NCBI GenBank assembly: GCA_016869835.1
Contig: VGDH01000017.1
Coordinates: forward strand, 1 to 36,086
From: Alphaproteobacteria bacterium
Lineage (GTDB): Bacteria; Pseudomonadota; Alphaproteobacteria; Rhodobacterales; Rhodobacteraceae
Reading direction: 5' to 3'
DNA: 36,086 nucleotides
A program made the position numbers and the translations under genes. The notes below the pieces were generated by a model. It saw only the letters and a list, made by a program, of their open reading frames with translations, did no database searches and had not been told where the DNA came from. Shown one piece after another: positions 14,277 through 23,068 of the stretch (the stretch's first letter is position 1; each line of letters begins with the position of its first letter).

Positions 14277-17051
14277 ATGAGCCTATTGCCTGCCCCAGAA
14301 GTTCCGGTAACCGAAGGTCTTGTTGCGCCCGAGGGCCTGATCGACGCGGCGGCGCTGACCGCCGCCATCATCGCAGAACTTGCCACAGCTGACGGCGCCG
14401 ACCCCCGCGCGGCTCGCGCCTGTGCCGTGCGCCAGATGTCAGCAGCCAAGGCCCGCGCCAATGCCGCCCTTGAGGCGGCCTTTGGCGCAGAGCCGCTGAA
14501 GGCGCGGGCGCTGGTCAGCGCTCAGGCGGCCTTGACCGATGGGCTGGTGCAGACGGCGCTGGCCGTTGCCCAGCATCTGCATCCGCGGCCGAACCCGACC
14601 GAGGCCGAGCGGATCGCGGTGCTGGCCGTGGGCGGTTATGGCCGGGCCGAGATGGCGCCGCATTCTGACGTGGATCTGTTGTTCCTGACGCCGTGGAAGA
14701 TCACCCCCTGGGCCGAGGCGGTGATTGAATCCATGCTGTACATGCTGTGGGATCTGAAGCTGAAGGTCGGCCATTCCAGCCGCACCGTGGCCGATTGCCT
14801 GCGGCTTGGCCGCGATGACATCACCATCCGCACGGCGCTGTTGGAGCATCGGTTCATCTGCGGCCATGCGCCGCTTGAGACCGAGCTGAGCGACCGGCTT
14901 TGGGGCGAGTTGTTCAAAGCTACGGGGCGCGAGTTCATCGAGGCGAAGCTGGCCGAGCGGGCCGAGCGGCACAAGCGCCAAGGCGGGCAGCGCTATGTGC
15001 TGGAGCCGAATGTCAAAGAGGCCAAGGGGGGTCTGCGCGATTTACAGACGCTGTATTGGATTGGCAAATATCTGCACCGGGTGCCCTCCTCGGCGGGGTT
15101 GGTGGCGGCGGGGCTGTTGACGGGCGAGGAATATGCCCAGTTCGAGCGGGCCGAGAATTTCCTGTGGGCCGCGCGGTGCCATTTGCATTACATTGCCAAG
15201 CGCCCGGTGGATCAGTTGACCTTTGACATGCAGGTAGAGGTGGCCGCGCGGATGGGATATCGCGACGGGCAGGGCCGCCGCGCGGTTGAGCATTTCATGC
15301 AGGATTATTTCCGCCACGCCACCCGTGTGGGCGAATTGACCCGCGTGTTCCTGACCGAGTTGGAGGCCCGTCACGCCAAGCCTGAGGCGCGGCTGATGGG
15401 GTTTTTCAGCCGCAAATCGGTGGCCAAGGGCTATAAGCTGGTGCAGGGGCGGCTGGACATTGCCGATCCGGGAAAATTCTTGTCGGACAAGCTGAACCTG
15501 TTGCGCGCCTTTGAAGAGGCTCTGCGGTCGGGCTATCTTTTGCATCCCAATATCATGCGGGTGATCGCAGCGAACCTGCATCTGATCGACGACGGGATGC
15601 GCGACGACCCAGAGGCGCAGCGCATCTTTCTGGATCTGATGCTGAAGCACGGCAATCCTGAGCGCGCGCTAAGGCGGATGAACGAGCTTGGGGTCTTGTC
15701 GGCCTTTATCCCCGAGTTCGAAAACATCGTCGCGATGATGCAGTTCAACGTCTATCACCACTATACGGTGGACGAGCATATCATCCAGACCATCTCGACC
15801 CTGGCGCAGATCGAGCGGGGCGAGTTGGTAGAGGATTTGCCGCTGTCGTCGTCGATCCTGAAAGAGGGGGTCAGTCGGCGGGTGCTGTATGTCGCGCTTT
15901 TGCTGCATGACATTGGCAAGGGGCGGCCCGAGGATCATTCGATCATCGGCGCGCAGATGGCGCGGCGGATTGCGCCGCGGCTGGGGCTGGATGAGGAAGA
16001 AAGCGAAACGGTCGAATGGCTGGTGCGCTATCATTTGCTGATGTCGGACATGGCGCAGAAGCGCGATATTGGCGACCCGCGCACATTGCGGGATTTTGCC
16101 AAGGTGGTGAAAACCAAGAAGCGGCTGGACCTGTTGACGGTGCTGACGGTCTGCGACATTCGCGGGGTGGGGCCGAACACCTGGAACAACTGGAAGGCCA
16201 TGCTGTTGCGCCAGCTCCATGGGCTGACGACCGAGGCGCTGGAAGGCGGGCTGGAGAGCATCAACCGCGAAAAGCGCGAGGATGAGGCCAAGGCCGCCTT
16301 GCGCGCCCGACTGGTGGATTGGACGGATGCGGCGATCCGTGCCGAATTGGCGCGCCATTATGCGCCCTATTGGCAGGGGCTGACGACCGATACCCAAGAG
16401 GTCTTTGCCCGCCTGCTGCAAGGGTTGAATGACACCGAAATCCGCATCGACCTGCACCCCGAGCCTGCGCGCGATGCCACCCGGGCAGCCTTTGCGCTGG
16501 CCGATCATCCGGGCATTTTCAGCCGTCTGGCCGGGGCTTTGGCTTTGGTGGGCGCAAACGTGGTGGACGCCAAGACCTATACATCCAAGGACGGTTACGC
16601 CACGCCGGTGTTCTGGATTCAGGACGGTGACAGCAAGCCCTATGACGTAGAGCGCCTGCCGCGCCTGACCCAGATGATCGACAAGACGCTGAAGGGCGAG
16701 GTGGTGGCGCGCGACGCGCTGGCGGGCCGGGACAAGGTGAAGAAGCGGGAAAAGGAGTTCCGCTTTCCCACCCATATCACCTTCGACAATGAAGGGTCCG
16801 ATATCTATACCATCATCGAGGTCGATACCCGCGACCGGCCGGGCCTTTTGTATGACCTGACCCGGACGCTTGCCGTCAACAACATGCAGATTTCCAGTGC
16901 GGTGATTGCCACCTATGGCGCGCAGGTGGTGGACACGTTTTATGTGAAAGACATGTTCGGTCTGAAACTGCACGCGAAGAACCGTCAGGAAGCACTGGAG
17001 AAGAAATTGCGGCAGGCCATCACCGAAGGCGCGGAAAGGGCCAGCGCATGA
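14277..17051 (+). CDS. glnD: [Protein-PII] uridylyltransferase / uridylyl-removing enzyme
   Basis: GlnD senses glutamine and adds or removes UMP on PII proteins, setting nitrogen regulation. 924 aa, full length. Domains in order: nucleotidyltransferase with AVGGYGRAEMAPHSDVDLLF (118-137); the RNase-P-like GlnD_UR helical part; HD hydrolase with LLLHDIGKGRPEDHS at about residue 540; two ACT domains at the C-terminus, FSRLAGALALVGANVVDAKT from about 747 and DRPGLLYDLTRTLAVNNMQI from about 852. All catalytic signatures are intact, so both activities are likely. It starts 24 bp after the LpoA-like gene with only a weak ribosome site, and overlaps murJ by 4 bp, implying an operon. Confidence 0.97.
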   Translation: MSLLPAPEVPVTEGLVAPEGLIDAAALTAAIIAELATADGADPRAARACAVRQMSAAKARANAALEAAFGAEPLKARALVSAQAALTDGLVQTALAVAQHLHPRPNPTEAERIAVLAVGGYGRAEMAPHSDVDLLFLTPWKITPWAEAVIESMLYMLWDLKLKVGHSSRTVADCLRLGRDDITIRTALLEHRFICGHAPLETELSDRLWGELFKATGREFIEAKLAERAERHKRQGGQRYVLEPNVKEAKGGLRDLQTLYWIGKYLHRVPSSAGLVAAGLLTGEEYAQFERAENFLWAARCHLHYIAKRPVDQLTFDMQVEVAARMGYRDGQGRRAVEHFMQDYFRHATRVGELTRVFLTELEARHAKPEARLMGFFSRKSVAKGYKLVQGRLDIADPGKFLSDKLNLLRAFEEALRSGYLLHPNIMRVIAANLHLIDDGMRDDPEAQRIFLDLMLKHGNPERALRRMNELGVLSAFIPEFENIVAMMQFNVYHHYTVDEHIIQTISTLAQIERGELVEDLPLSSSILKEGVSRRVLYVALLLHDIGKGRPEDHSIIGAQMARRIAPRLGLDEEESETVEWLVRYHLLMSDMAQKRDIGDPRTLRDFAKVVKTKKRLDLLTVLTVCDIRGVGPNTWNNWKAMLLRQLHGLTTEALEGGLESINREKREDEAKAALRARLVDWTDAAIRAELARHYAPYWQGLTTDTQEVFARLLQGLNDTEIRIDLHPEPARDATRAAFALADHPGIFSRLAGALALVGANVVDAKTYTSKDGYATPVFWIQDGDSKPYDVERLPRLTQMIDKTLKGEVVARDALAGRDKVKKREKEFRFPTHITFDNEGSDIYTIIEVDTRDRPGLLYDLTRTLAVNNMQISSAVIATYGAQVVDTFYVKDMFGLKLHAKNRQEALEKKLRQAITEGAERASA

Positions 17052-18592
17052 GCGGCGCGGCGCGGATGATCCGCAACATCATGACCCTGGGGATCTGGAC
17101 ACTGGTGTCACGCGGGGCCGGGCTGGCGCGCGATCTGATGATGGCGAATTATCTGGGCGCGGGGGCTGTGGCCGATGCCTTTAACGTGGCCTTTTCGCTG
17201 CCCAACATGTTCCGCCGGTTTTTCGCCGAGGGGGCCTTCAATCAGGCCTTCGTGCCGATCTATGCCAAGAAGCTGGAAGCGGGCGAGGATGCCGAGACCT
17301 TTGCGCAGGATGCCTTTGCCGGCCTGTCGGCCATATTGCTGGCGCTGGTGCTGATTGGCACGGTGGCGATGCCGTTTCTGGTCTGGGCCATGGCCTCGGG
17401 CTTTGTCGGCGATGCGCGGTTTGATCTGGCGGTGACCTATGGCCGGATCACCTTCTGCTATATCTTCTTCATCTCGCTTTTCGCCATGCTGGCGGGGGTC
17501 TTGAACGCCCATGGCCGCTTTGCCGAAGCGGGGTTTGTGCCGGTTTTGATGAACCTTGTGTTCATTGCCGCCATGTGGCTGGCCGCGGTGGCAGGTTGGG
17601 ATATGGGTCTGACGCTGGCCTGGACCGTGCCGATCACGGGGGTGGCGCAACTGGCGTTTACTTGGGCGGCGGCGGCGCGCATCGGGTTCGTGCCGCGCCT
17701 GCGGATGCCGCATCTGACGCCGGATCTGAAGCGGCTTCTCATCACCGCCGGGCCTGCGATGCTGGCCGGGGGCGTGGTGCAAGTGAACCTTCTGGTGTCG
17801 CGGCAGGTCGCCTCGGGGACCGAGGGCGCGATTTCCTGGCTGGTTTATGCGGACCGCTTGTATCAACTCCCCTTGGGGGTTGTGGCGATTGCGGTCGGAA
17901 CGGTCCTTTTGCCCGAACTGTCGCGCCGTCTGCGCGCGGGTGATGCGGCGGGGGGGCAGGATGCGTTCAACCGGGGGACCGAGTTCGCGCTGGTCTTGAC
18001 GCTGCCTTCGGCCATGGGGCTGATGGTGCTGTCGCATCCGATTATCGAGGTCTTGTATCAGCGCGGGGCCTTTGGCGCGGTGGATACGGCCAATACGGCG
18101 CTGGCCTTGGCGATCTATGCCGCAGGGCTGCCGGCCTTTGTGCTGCAAAAGGTGATGCAGCCCTTGTATTTCGCCCGCGAAGATACCCGCAGCCCGTTTC
18201 GCTATGCCGTCTGGTCGATGGTGACCAATGCGGTGCTGGCGGTGGGGCTGATGCCCTTCATCGGCTTTGCCGCCGCAGCCCTGGCCACCACGCTTTCGGC
18301 CTGGCTCATGGTGGGGCAATTGTGGTGGGGCGCGCGCCGGATGGGGCCGGAGGCGCAGTTTGACGACCGGCTGATGTCGCGCCTGCCCTTGGTGCTGATG
18401 GCCTGCGGGGCGATGGTTCTGGTGGTCTGGGCCGGGGCGCTCTTGTTGCAGCCTTGGCTGCAAGCGGCGGGCTGGCGCTATCCGGCGCTGGCGGTGCTGG
18501 TGGGCCTTGGGATTGCCGCCTATTTCGGCAGCGGCTTTGCGCTGAAGGCGTTTCGCTGGTCCGAGCTGAAGGGGCTACGCCGTCAGCGGTGA
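17048..18592 (+). CDS. murJ: Lipid II flippase MurJ
   Basis: MOP-superfamily integral membrane protein that flips lipid II across the inner membrane for peptidoglycan synthesis. 514 aa with about 14 hydrophobic helices. Signature segments are TLGIWTLVSRGAGLARDLMM, LPNMFRRFFAEGAFNQAFVP (the conserved MurJ loop with RRFFAEGAF), FAMLAGVLNAHGRF, ISWLVYADRLYQLPLGVVAI and RGAFGAVDT. These include the conserved charged residues that line the central cavity. The ATG overlaps the glnD stop by 4 bp, and glnD-murJ is a familiar alphaproteobacterial pair. The 3' end overlaps the convergent pseudo-rhomboid by 10 bp. Confidence 0.97.
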   Translation: MSGAARMIRNIMTLGIWTLVSRGAGLARDLMMANYLGAGAVADAFNVAFSLPNMFRRFFAEGAFNQAFVPIYAKKLEAGEDAETFAQDAFAGLSAILLALVLIGTVAMPFLVWAMASGFVGDARFDLAVTYGRITFCYIFFISLFAMLAGVLNAHGRFAEAGFVPVLMNLVFIAAMWLAAVAGWDMGLTLAWTVPITGVAQLAFTWAAAARIGFVPRLRMPHLTPDLKRLLITAGPAMLAGGVVQVNLLVSRQVASGTEGAISWLVYADRLYQLPLGVVAIAVGTVLLPELSRRLRAGDAAGGQDAFNRGTEFALVLTLPSAMGLMVLSHPIIEVLYQRGAFGAVDTANTALALAIYAAGLPAFVLQKVMQPLYFAREDTRSPFRYAVWSMVTNAVLAVGLMPFIGFAAAALATTLSAWLMVGQLWWGARRMGPEAQFDDRLMSRLPLVLMACGAMVLVVWAGALLLQPWLQAAGWRYPALAVLVGLGIAAYFGSGFALKAFRWSELKGLRRQR

Positions 18593-19260
18593 CGCAGGCG
18601 GTGCATCAACCGGCCAATCCCGCCGGGCACCACAAGAATGGTCATCGCAAAGCCCGCGACAAAGCCTGCAAGGTCGGCGATCCATTCCTGACCGCCGCCG
18701 AACAACAGGCCAAACAGCAGCTGCGCGGCCAGAAGAAAGCCGATCATCGTGAAGGCGCGGTATTCGCGTCCCGATCCGGCAAGCCGCAGCCACATCAGGT
18801 AAGTGAAGGCACCGACCAACCCGTAATCGCCGGGATAGGCCCCGAACAGCGGCTGAGGCCCGGCCCAAAAGCCATAGGCGAAGGCTCCGGCAATCGTGGC
18901 GGCAAAGAACACCGCCAGAACCGCCCAAAAGCGCAAGACCTCGCCCACAAACTTGCCCAGCGCCAGAAGGATGACCACGGCAAAGACCGTATGGGTCAGA
19001 TTGCCGTGCACAAAGGCATAGCCGACAAACCGCGCCAGATGCTCGGGCGGGAACTGGCCGAGCGACAAAATCTCGCGCCACAGGTCTGGCACAAAGGCCA
19101 GCCGGGTGATGGCATCCAACCGCCAGCCCACCGCATCAGGACCGCCCGCCACCCCAGAGGCACCCAGTTGCAGAACAATTTCCATCGCGATCATTGGCAG
19201 GGCCAGAACCCAGACCACCGGGGGCAAGGGGTTAAGCGGGGCGGCAGTATGATCTTGCAT
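18583..19260 (-). CDS. Rhomboid-fold membrane protein lacking catalytic residues (pseudo-rhomboid)
   Basis: 225 aa with about six hydrophobic helices in the rhomboid order. The L1-TM2 part retains FVHGNLTH (His85, His90). In TM4 the usual GxSG motif reads GAYPG (140-144), so Tyr142 stands where the catalytic Ser would be, followed by the conserved frame DYGLVGAF. In TM6 the usual A-H-x-x-G reads IADLAGFVAG, so Asp196 replaces the catalytic His. Both members of the Ser-His dyad are therefore absent and the protein should not be a protease; it may bind or guide membrane clients as iRhoms and derlins do. A CGAGGAGAGATAG ribosome site precedes the ATG. It is divergent from trpS. I recall similar Tyr/Phe-Pro-Gly versions in other Rhodobacteraceae, so this is not a local mutation. 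Confidence 0.82.
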   Translation of the reverse strand: MQDHTAAPLNPLPPVVWVLALPMIAMEIVLQLGASGVAGGPDAVGWRLDAITRLAFVPDLWREILSLGQFPPEHLARFVGYAFVHGNLTHTVFAVVILLALGKFVGEVLRFWAVLAVFFAATIAGAFAYGFWAGPQPLFGAYPGDYGLVGAFTYLMWLRLAGSGREYRAFTMIGFLLAAQLLFGLLFGGGQEWIADLAGFVAGFAMTILVVPGGIGRLMHRLRHR

Positions 19261-19342
19261 CTATCTCTCCTCGGGGCTTCATTGACGCCCCTGCCCCACA
19301 GCGATAAGCCGATGCGGCACAAGTTTCCAGATGGAGTTCCCG

Positions 19343-20386
19343 ATGTCCGAGCCGGTCCAAACGCCTCAGACCCAGTTCAAGCCCCGCATCTTCTCGGGCA
19401 TCCAGCCTTCGGGCGGGTTGACCCTTGGCAATTACCTTGGCGCGCTGAAACGCTTTGTCGAAAAGCAGGATGAGGGGATCGAGACGATCTATTGCCTTGT
19501 CGATCTGCATGCGATCACCGTATGGCAAGACCCCGAAAAGCTGCGCCAGCAAACCCGCGAGGGGGCGGCAGCTTTTATCGCAGCGGGGATTGATCCGGCG
19601 CGGTCGGTGCTGTTCAACCAAAGCCAGGTGACGGCCCATGCGGAACTGGCATGGATCTTCAACTGCGTGGCGCGCATGGGCTGGATGGGACGGATGACCC
19701 AGTGGAAGGACAAGGCGGGCAAGAATGCCGAGGCGGCATCCTTGGGCCTTTTCGCCTATCCCGCGCTGATGGCTGCCGACATTCTGGCCTATCACGCCAC
19801 CATGGTCCCGGTGGGCGAAGATCAGAAACAGCATCTGGAACTGACCCGCGACATCGCGATCAAGTTCAACAATGACTTCAAGGTGGATTTCTTCCCGGTG
19901 GTCGAGCCCTTGATCGAAGGGGCGGCGACCCGCGTGATGAGCTTGCGCGATGGCACAAAGAAGATGTCGAAATCCGACCCATCCGATCAAAGCCGCATCA
20001 ACCTAACCGACACGGCCGACCAGATCGCTTCCAAGATCCGCAAGGCGAAGACCGACCCCGAGCCCCTGCCCGACACGGTGGAGGGGCTGAAGGACCGCCC
20101 CGATGCGCGCAATCTGGTGAACATCTATGCCGCCTTGGCCGGGCATACGGTGGAACAGGTGATCGCCGATTTCGCGGGCGCGCAGTTTGGCACCTTCAAA
20201 CCGGCGCTGGCCGATCTGGCGGTGGCGAAACTCGCCCCCATCACGACGGAAATGAACCGCTTGATGAAGGACCCCGCCGAGATTGACCGCATTCTGGGCC
20301 AGGGGGGCGAACGTGCCGAGGCAATCGCCCGGCCGATCGTCGATCAGGTCTATGACATCGTGGGCATGATCCGCTCGCGGCGCTGA
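19343..20386 (+). CDS. trpS: Tryptophan-tRNA ligase
   Basis: Class Ic aminoacyl-tRNA synthetase charging tRNA-Trp. The start at 19343 ([20 protein letters not shown]) follows GGAG at 6 nt; an in-frame ATG four codons upstream overlaps that site. 347 aa. The HIGH-equivalent is in [15 protein letters not shown] (residues 21-35), the KMSKS loop is [10 protein letters not shown] (about 207-216), and [20 protein letters not shown] is the typical GxDQ segment. Monocistronic, with a GC hairpin 160 bp after the stop. A possible -35/-10 (TTGACG at 19282, ATAAGC at 19304) is weak. Confidence 0.97.
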   Translation: MSEPVQTPQTQFKPRIFSGIQPSGGLTLGNYLGALKRFVEKQDEGIETIYCLVDLHAITVWQDPEKLRQQTREGAAAFIAAGIDPARSVLFNQSQVTAHAELAWIFNCVARMGWMGRMTQWKDKAGKNAEAASLGLFAYPALMAADILAYHATMVPVGEDQKQHLELTRDIAIKFNNDFKVDFFPVVEPLIEGAATRVMSLRDGTKKMSKSDPSDQSRINLTDTADQIASKIRKAKTDPEPLPDTVEGLKDRPDARNLVNIYAALAGHTVEQVIADFAGAQFGTFKPALADLAVAKLAPITTEMNRLMKDPAEIDRILGQGGERAEAIARPIVDQVYDIVGMIRSRR

Positions 20387-20516
20387 GCATCACGAAGCTG
20401 TTGCATTGCGCGCCCATAAAGGCGCCGAGGTCCTTTCCCCGGCCTCGTCTTCTGCCTTCTGCGTCGCCGTTCCCCAGCGGCGGCGCATCTTTATCCCCCT
20501 AATCGGCCCCTTGCGG

Positions 20517-20544
20517 TTCATCTTGGCCCAAATACCCCGGGGGG
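20517..20544. repeat. Intergenic TTCATCTTGGC motif, copy B
   Basis: TTCATCTTGGCCCAAATA followed by CCCCGGGGGG, in the trpS-ilvE gap. It runs directly into the GC hairpin at 20546-20565. See copies at 3873, 29040 and 35856. Confidence 0.7.
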
Positions 20545-20545
20545 T

Positions 20546-20565
20546 GCGGGGGGCTGGCCCCCCGC
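20546..20565 (+). terminator. GC-rich hairpin after trpS
   Basis: GCGGGGGG (20546-20553), loop CTGG, CCCCCCGC (20558-20565) form a perfect 8-bp stem. No U-tract follows, but it lies between trpS and ilvE and could act as a pause or terminator. Confidence 0.5.
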
Positions 20566-20634
20566 TTCCACATCGGCCCCCTTTCCCTTCCCCGTCCATC
20601 CTGATTAACTCCGGCCAAATTCGGGAGGACCACC

Positions 20635-21498
20635 ATGGCATCGGGCATCAATATCCGCACCTTCTTCGAGGGCAAATGGCATGAGGGCAATATTCCCGTC
20701 TTGCGGGCGGCCGATCATGGGTCCTGGCTTGGCTCCACCGTGTTCGATGGCGCGCGCTATTTCGACGGTCTCGCGCCGGATCTGGCGCTGCATTGCGCGC
20801 GGGTGAACCGGTCGGCCGAGGCTATGCTGCTGACGCCCACCCATGCAGCACAAGACATCGAAGGCATTGTGCGCGACGGGCTGAAATCCTATCGCGCCGA
20901 TCAGGCGCTTTACATCCGCCCGATGTACTGGGGGCTGGAAGATGATGGCTATGGGCTTGGTCCACACCGCGACTACACGGGCTTTGCGGTGTGCCTGGAG
21001 GAAATTTCGATGTCTGCGCCCGAGAATTCGGTGACGCTGACCACCACCTCGTTCCGCCGCCCGGTCTTGGCCGACAATGTCTGCAATGCCAAGGCGGGCT
21101 GCCTTTATCCCAACAATTACCGCATGATCGCCGAGGCTCGCAAAAAGGGGTTCAGCAACGCCCTTGTGGCCGATGCCATGGGCAATGTGGCCGAAAGCGC
21201 CACGGCCAATGTCTTTATCGTCAAGGATGGCGTGGCCTTCACCCCCATTGCCAATGGCACCTTCCTTGCCGGGATCACCCGTGCGCGTCACATCGCCAAC
21301 CTGCGCGCCGATGGCGTCGAGGTGGTGGAAAAGGTCATCACCTTTGACGAGGTACATGCGGCCGACGAGGTGTTCCTGACCGGGAATTTCAACAAGGTCA
21401 CCCGCGTCACCCGCTTTGACGAGACCCTGTACAAGACCCATGCCATGGCGACCCGGGCGCGGGCGCTTTATTGGGATTGGGCGGCCTCGAACCGCTAG
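20635..21498 (+). CDS. ilvE: Branched-chain amino-acid aminotransferase (class IV PLP enzyme)
   Basis: Fold-type IV aminotransferase catalysing the last step of valine, leucine and isoleucine synthesis. GGGAGG precedes the ATG; 287 aa. Recognised segments are FEGKWHEGNIPVLRAADHGS, STVFDGARYFDG, YIRPMYWG, and the PLP-lysine context NAKAGCLYPNNYRMIAEARK. VAESATANVFIVKDG and GTFLAGITRAR, the phosphate-binding turn, follow. The order matches class IV enzymes well. Closely related D-amino-acid transaminases and ADC lyases share the fold, so the branched-chain assignment is likely but not certain. No other ilv gene is adjacent. A palindrome pair follows the stop at once. Confidence 0.85.
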   Translation: MASGINIRTFFEGKWHEGNIPVLRAADHGSWLGSTVFDGARYFDGLAPDLALHCARVNRSAEAMLLTPTHAAQDIEGIVRDGLKSYRADQALYIRPMYWGLEDDGYGLGPHRDYTGFAVCLEEISMSAPENSVTLTTTSFRRPVLADNVCNAKAGCLYPNNYRMIAEARKKGFSNALVADAMGNVAESATANVFIVKDGVAFTPIANGTFLAGITRARHIANLRADGVEVVEKVITFDEVHAADEVFLTGNFNKVTRVTRFDETLYKTHAMATRARALYWDWAASNR

Positions 21499-21508
21499 GA
21501 TTACGGCC

Positions 21509-21553
21509 CCGGAAAATGGCATTTTCCGGCCCGGAGTTTTGCAAAAACTCCGG
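21509..21553. repeat. Tandem palindromes at the 3' end of ilvE
   Basis: CCGGAAAATG (21509-21518), G, CATTTTCCGG (21520-21529), then CCGGAGTTTT (21531-21540), loop GCA, AAAACTCCGG (21544-21553). Two perfect 10-bp inverted repeats begin 11 bp after the ilvE stop. The first resembles the outer palindrome after coaBC (CCGGAA..TG / CA..TTCCGG). Probable 3'-end element of ilvE. Confidence 0.75.
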
Positions 21554-21616
21554 CCGTCTTCGACGGCTTGCCAGAATCCGCCCCTTGGGCAATACTCGAC
21601 CTGAAGGGGAGAGATT

Positions 21617-22072
21617 ATGCGCAAGTTCCTCGTGGTGCTGGATGACAGCCGCGAATGTCTTAACGCGATGCGGTTTGCCGCCCTGCGGGCGGCTCATACC
21701 GGGGGGGGCGTGCAGATTCTGTCCATCATCCGCCCCGAAGAGGTTCAGGGCTGGATCGGGGTGACCGACCTGATGCGCGCCGAGGCGCGCGAGCGGATCG
21801 AGGCGCATTTCGAGGTCTTTGCCAAATGGATGCGCGACAAGAAGGGGGTGAACCCGGAACTCGTGATCCGCGAGGGCGACCCGGCAACCGAGATCTTGGC
21901 GCAGGTGCGCGAGGACCCCGAGATTGGCGTTCTGGTCCTTGGCGCGGGCACCGACAAATCCGGCCCAGGCCCCTTGGTCACCCAGATGTCGCGCAATTCG
22001 GGCAACCTGCCCATTCCGATCACCATTGTTCCGGGCGAGATGAGCAAGGAACGGCTGGAAAGCATCACCTGA
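21617..22072 (+). CDS. Universal stress protein (UspA family)
   Basis: Small cytosolic UspA-fold protein, 151 aa, one domain. It begins RKFLVVLDDSRECLNAMRFA, the usual first strand with an Asp near residue 9, and has LVIREGDPATEILAQVRE and LVLGAGTDKSGPGPLVT. The last stands where ATP-binding Usp proteins carry G-2x-G-9x-G(S/T); here the spacing is altered, so nucleotide binding is uncertain. GGGGAGAG precedes the ATG. It lies between the ilvE palindromes and a damaged small ORF. Role beyond general stress is unknown. Confidence 0.88.
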   Translation: MRKFLVVLDDSRECLNAMRFAALRAAHTGGGVQILSIIRPEEVQGWIGVTDLMRAEARERIEAHFEVFAKWMRDKKGVNPELVIREGDPATEILAQVREDPEIGVLVLGAGTDKSGPGPLVTQMSRNSGNLPIPITIVPGEMSKERLESIT

Positions 22073-22245
22073 GCCGGGCCTGCGCAGCGGCCAAGGTTTC
22101 CGCTGCTTTCGTTGCCCAGACCCTCTGGCGCAACATCGCTGCTGCCATGCGTATGGCACATGGGCTGGGGGCGAAATTGCAATGCTGCATTGCGGCAAGT
22201 TCTGTTAGGCTGCGGGATGAGGGAAGGCAACCGAAGGATGTTGCC
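22073..22245. other. Intergenic region with two palindromes
   Basis: TGCCAT-GCGT-ATGGCA (22143-22158) and GCAATGC-T-GCATTGC (22179-22193) lie 20 bp apart upstream of the damaged small ORF. The second contains CTGC-ATT-GCGG, one base off the CTGC-N3-GCAG core bound by the polyhydroxybutyrate regulator PhaR in Paracoccus. No other feature seen in this gap. Confidence 0.45.
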
Positions 22246-22454
22246 ATGACGTTCAGCCCCAACACCCCCTCTGGCAGGATGCGCTCCGATGCCGTTACGC
22301 GGGGGGGGGCTCAAGCCCCTGTTTTTCCGATGCAAACCTGCCGAAAGGCGCGATGGCCGCGGCCGCCCGTGAGGCGCTGGAGCGGATGTATGGCTATTTC
22401 GGCCCGCCAGAGGAACCCGCAGCGCCCCCCGGTGAGGTGCCGAGGAAACCTTGA
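22246..22454 (+). pseudogene. Small frameshifted ORF
   Basis: An ATG at 22246 with AAGGA upstream starts MTFSPNTP, after which that frame turns into an Arg/Pro/Trp-rich run typical of a wrong frame. The end of the region reads sensibly in another frame: DANLPKGAMAAAAREALERM then YGYFGPPEEPAAPPGEVPRK, stop at 22452-22454. Moving between them needs at least one indel; candidates are the CCCCC run near 22264 and the G9 run at 22301-22309. A repaired product would be about 65-70 aa. I do not recognise the family. Either a pseudogene, a homopolymer sequencing error, or a slippage-controlled gene. A short intact ORF from 22353 would give 33 aa. Confidence 0.45.
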
Positions 22455-22506
22455 CTCTAGCCCCCTCGGGGCGCATATCCGACATGAACTGTCGGAGATA
22501 CCAGAG

Positions 22507-23064
22507 ATGTTCATCCAGACCGAATCCACGCCGAACCCCGCGACGCTGAAATTCCTGCCGGGCCAGACCGTGCTGGAGATGGGCACCGCCGATTTTCCAA
22601 GCGCCGAGGCGGGGGGCAAGTCGCCCTTGGCCGCGCGCATCTTTGCGGTCTCGGGCGTGACGGGGGTGTTCTTTGGCACCGATTTCGTGACGGTGACCAA
22701 GGCCGAGGCGGTGGATTGGGGCCATATCAAGCCCGCGATTCTGGGCGCGATCATGGAGCATTACCAGTCCGGCGCCCCGGTGATCGAGGGCGAACAGGCG
22801 GCTGCCCATCAGGCGCATGACGGCCCCGACAGCGATATCGTGCGTCAGATCAAGGAACTCCTCGACACGCGCGTGCGCCCGGCCGTGGCGCAGGATGGCG
22901 GCGACATCACCTTCCACGGCTTTGACCGGGGGATCGTCTATCTGCACATGAAGGGGGCCTGCGCCGGTTGCCCGTCTTCGACGCTGACCTTGAAGATGGG
23001 GATAGAGAACCTGTTGCGCCATTACATCCCGGAAGTGACCGAGGTGCGCCCGGTTGCGGCCTGA
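22507..23064 (+). CDS. NifU-family (Nfu) iron-sulfur cluster carrier protein
   Basis: Nfu-type Fe-S scaffold or carrier that delivers clusters to apo-proteins. 185 aa from the ATG at 22507 with GGAGAT upstream. The N-terminal Nfu_N domain reads MFIQTESTPNPATLKFLPG and FAVSGVTGVFFGTDFVTV. The C-terminal NifU domain has RPAVAQDGGDITFHGF and the cluster-binding CAGCPSS (Cys152, Cys155), which gives a [4Fe-4S] at a dimer interface. It precedes tsaB by 4 bp, forming an nfu-tsaB-rimI run. TsaB is not an Fe-S protein, so the link is probably transcriptional only. Confidence 0.95.
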   Translation: MFIQTESTPNPATLKFLPGQTVLEMGTADFPSAEAGGKSPLAARIFAVSGVTGVFFGTDFVTVTKAEAVDWGHIKPAILGAIMEHYQSGAPVIEGEQAAAHQAHDGPDSDIVRQIKELLDTRVRPAVAQDGGDITFHGFDRGIVYLHMKGACAGCPSSTLTLKMGIENLLRHYIPEVTEVRPVAA

Positions 23065-23068
23065 GATC

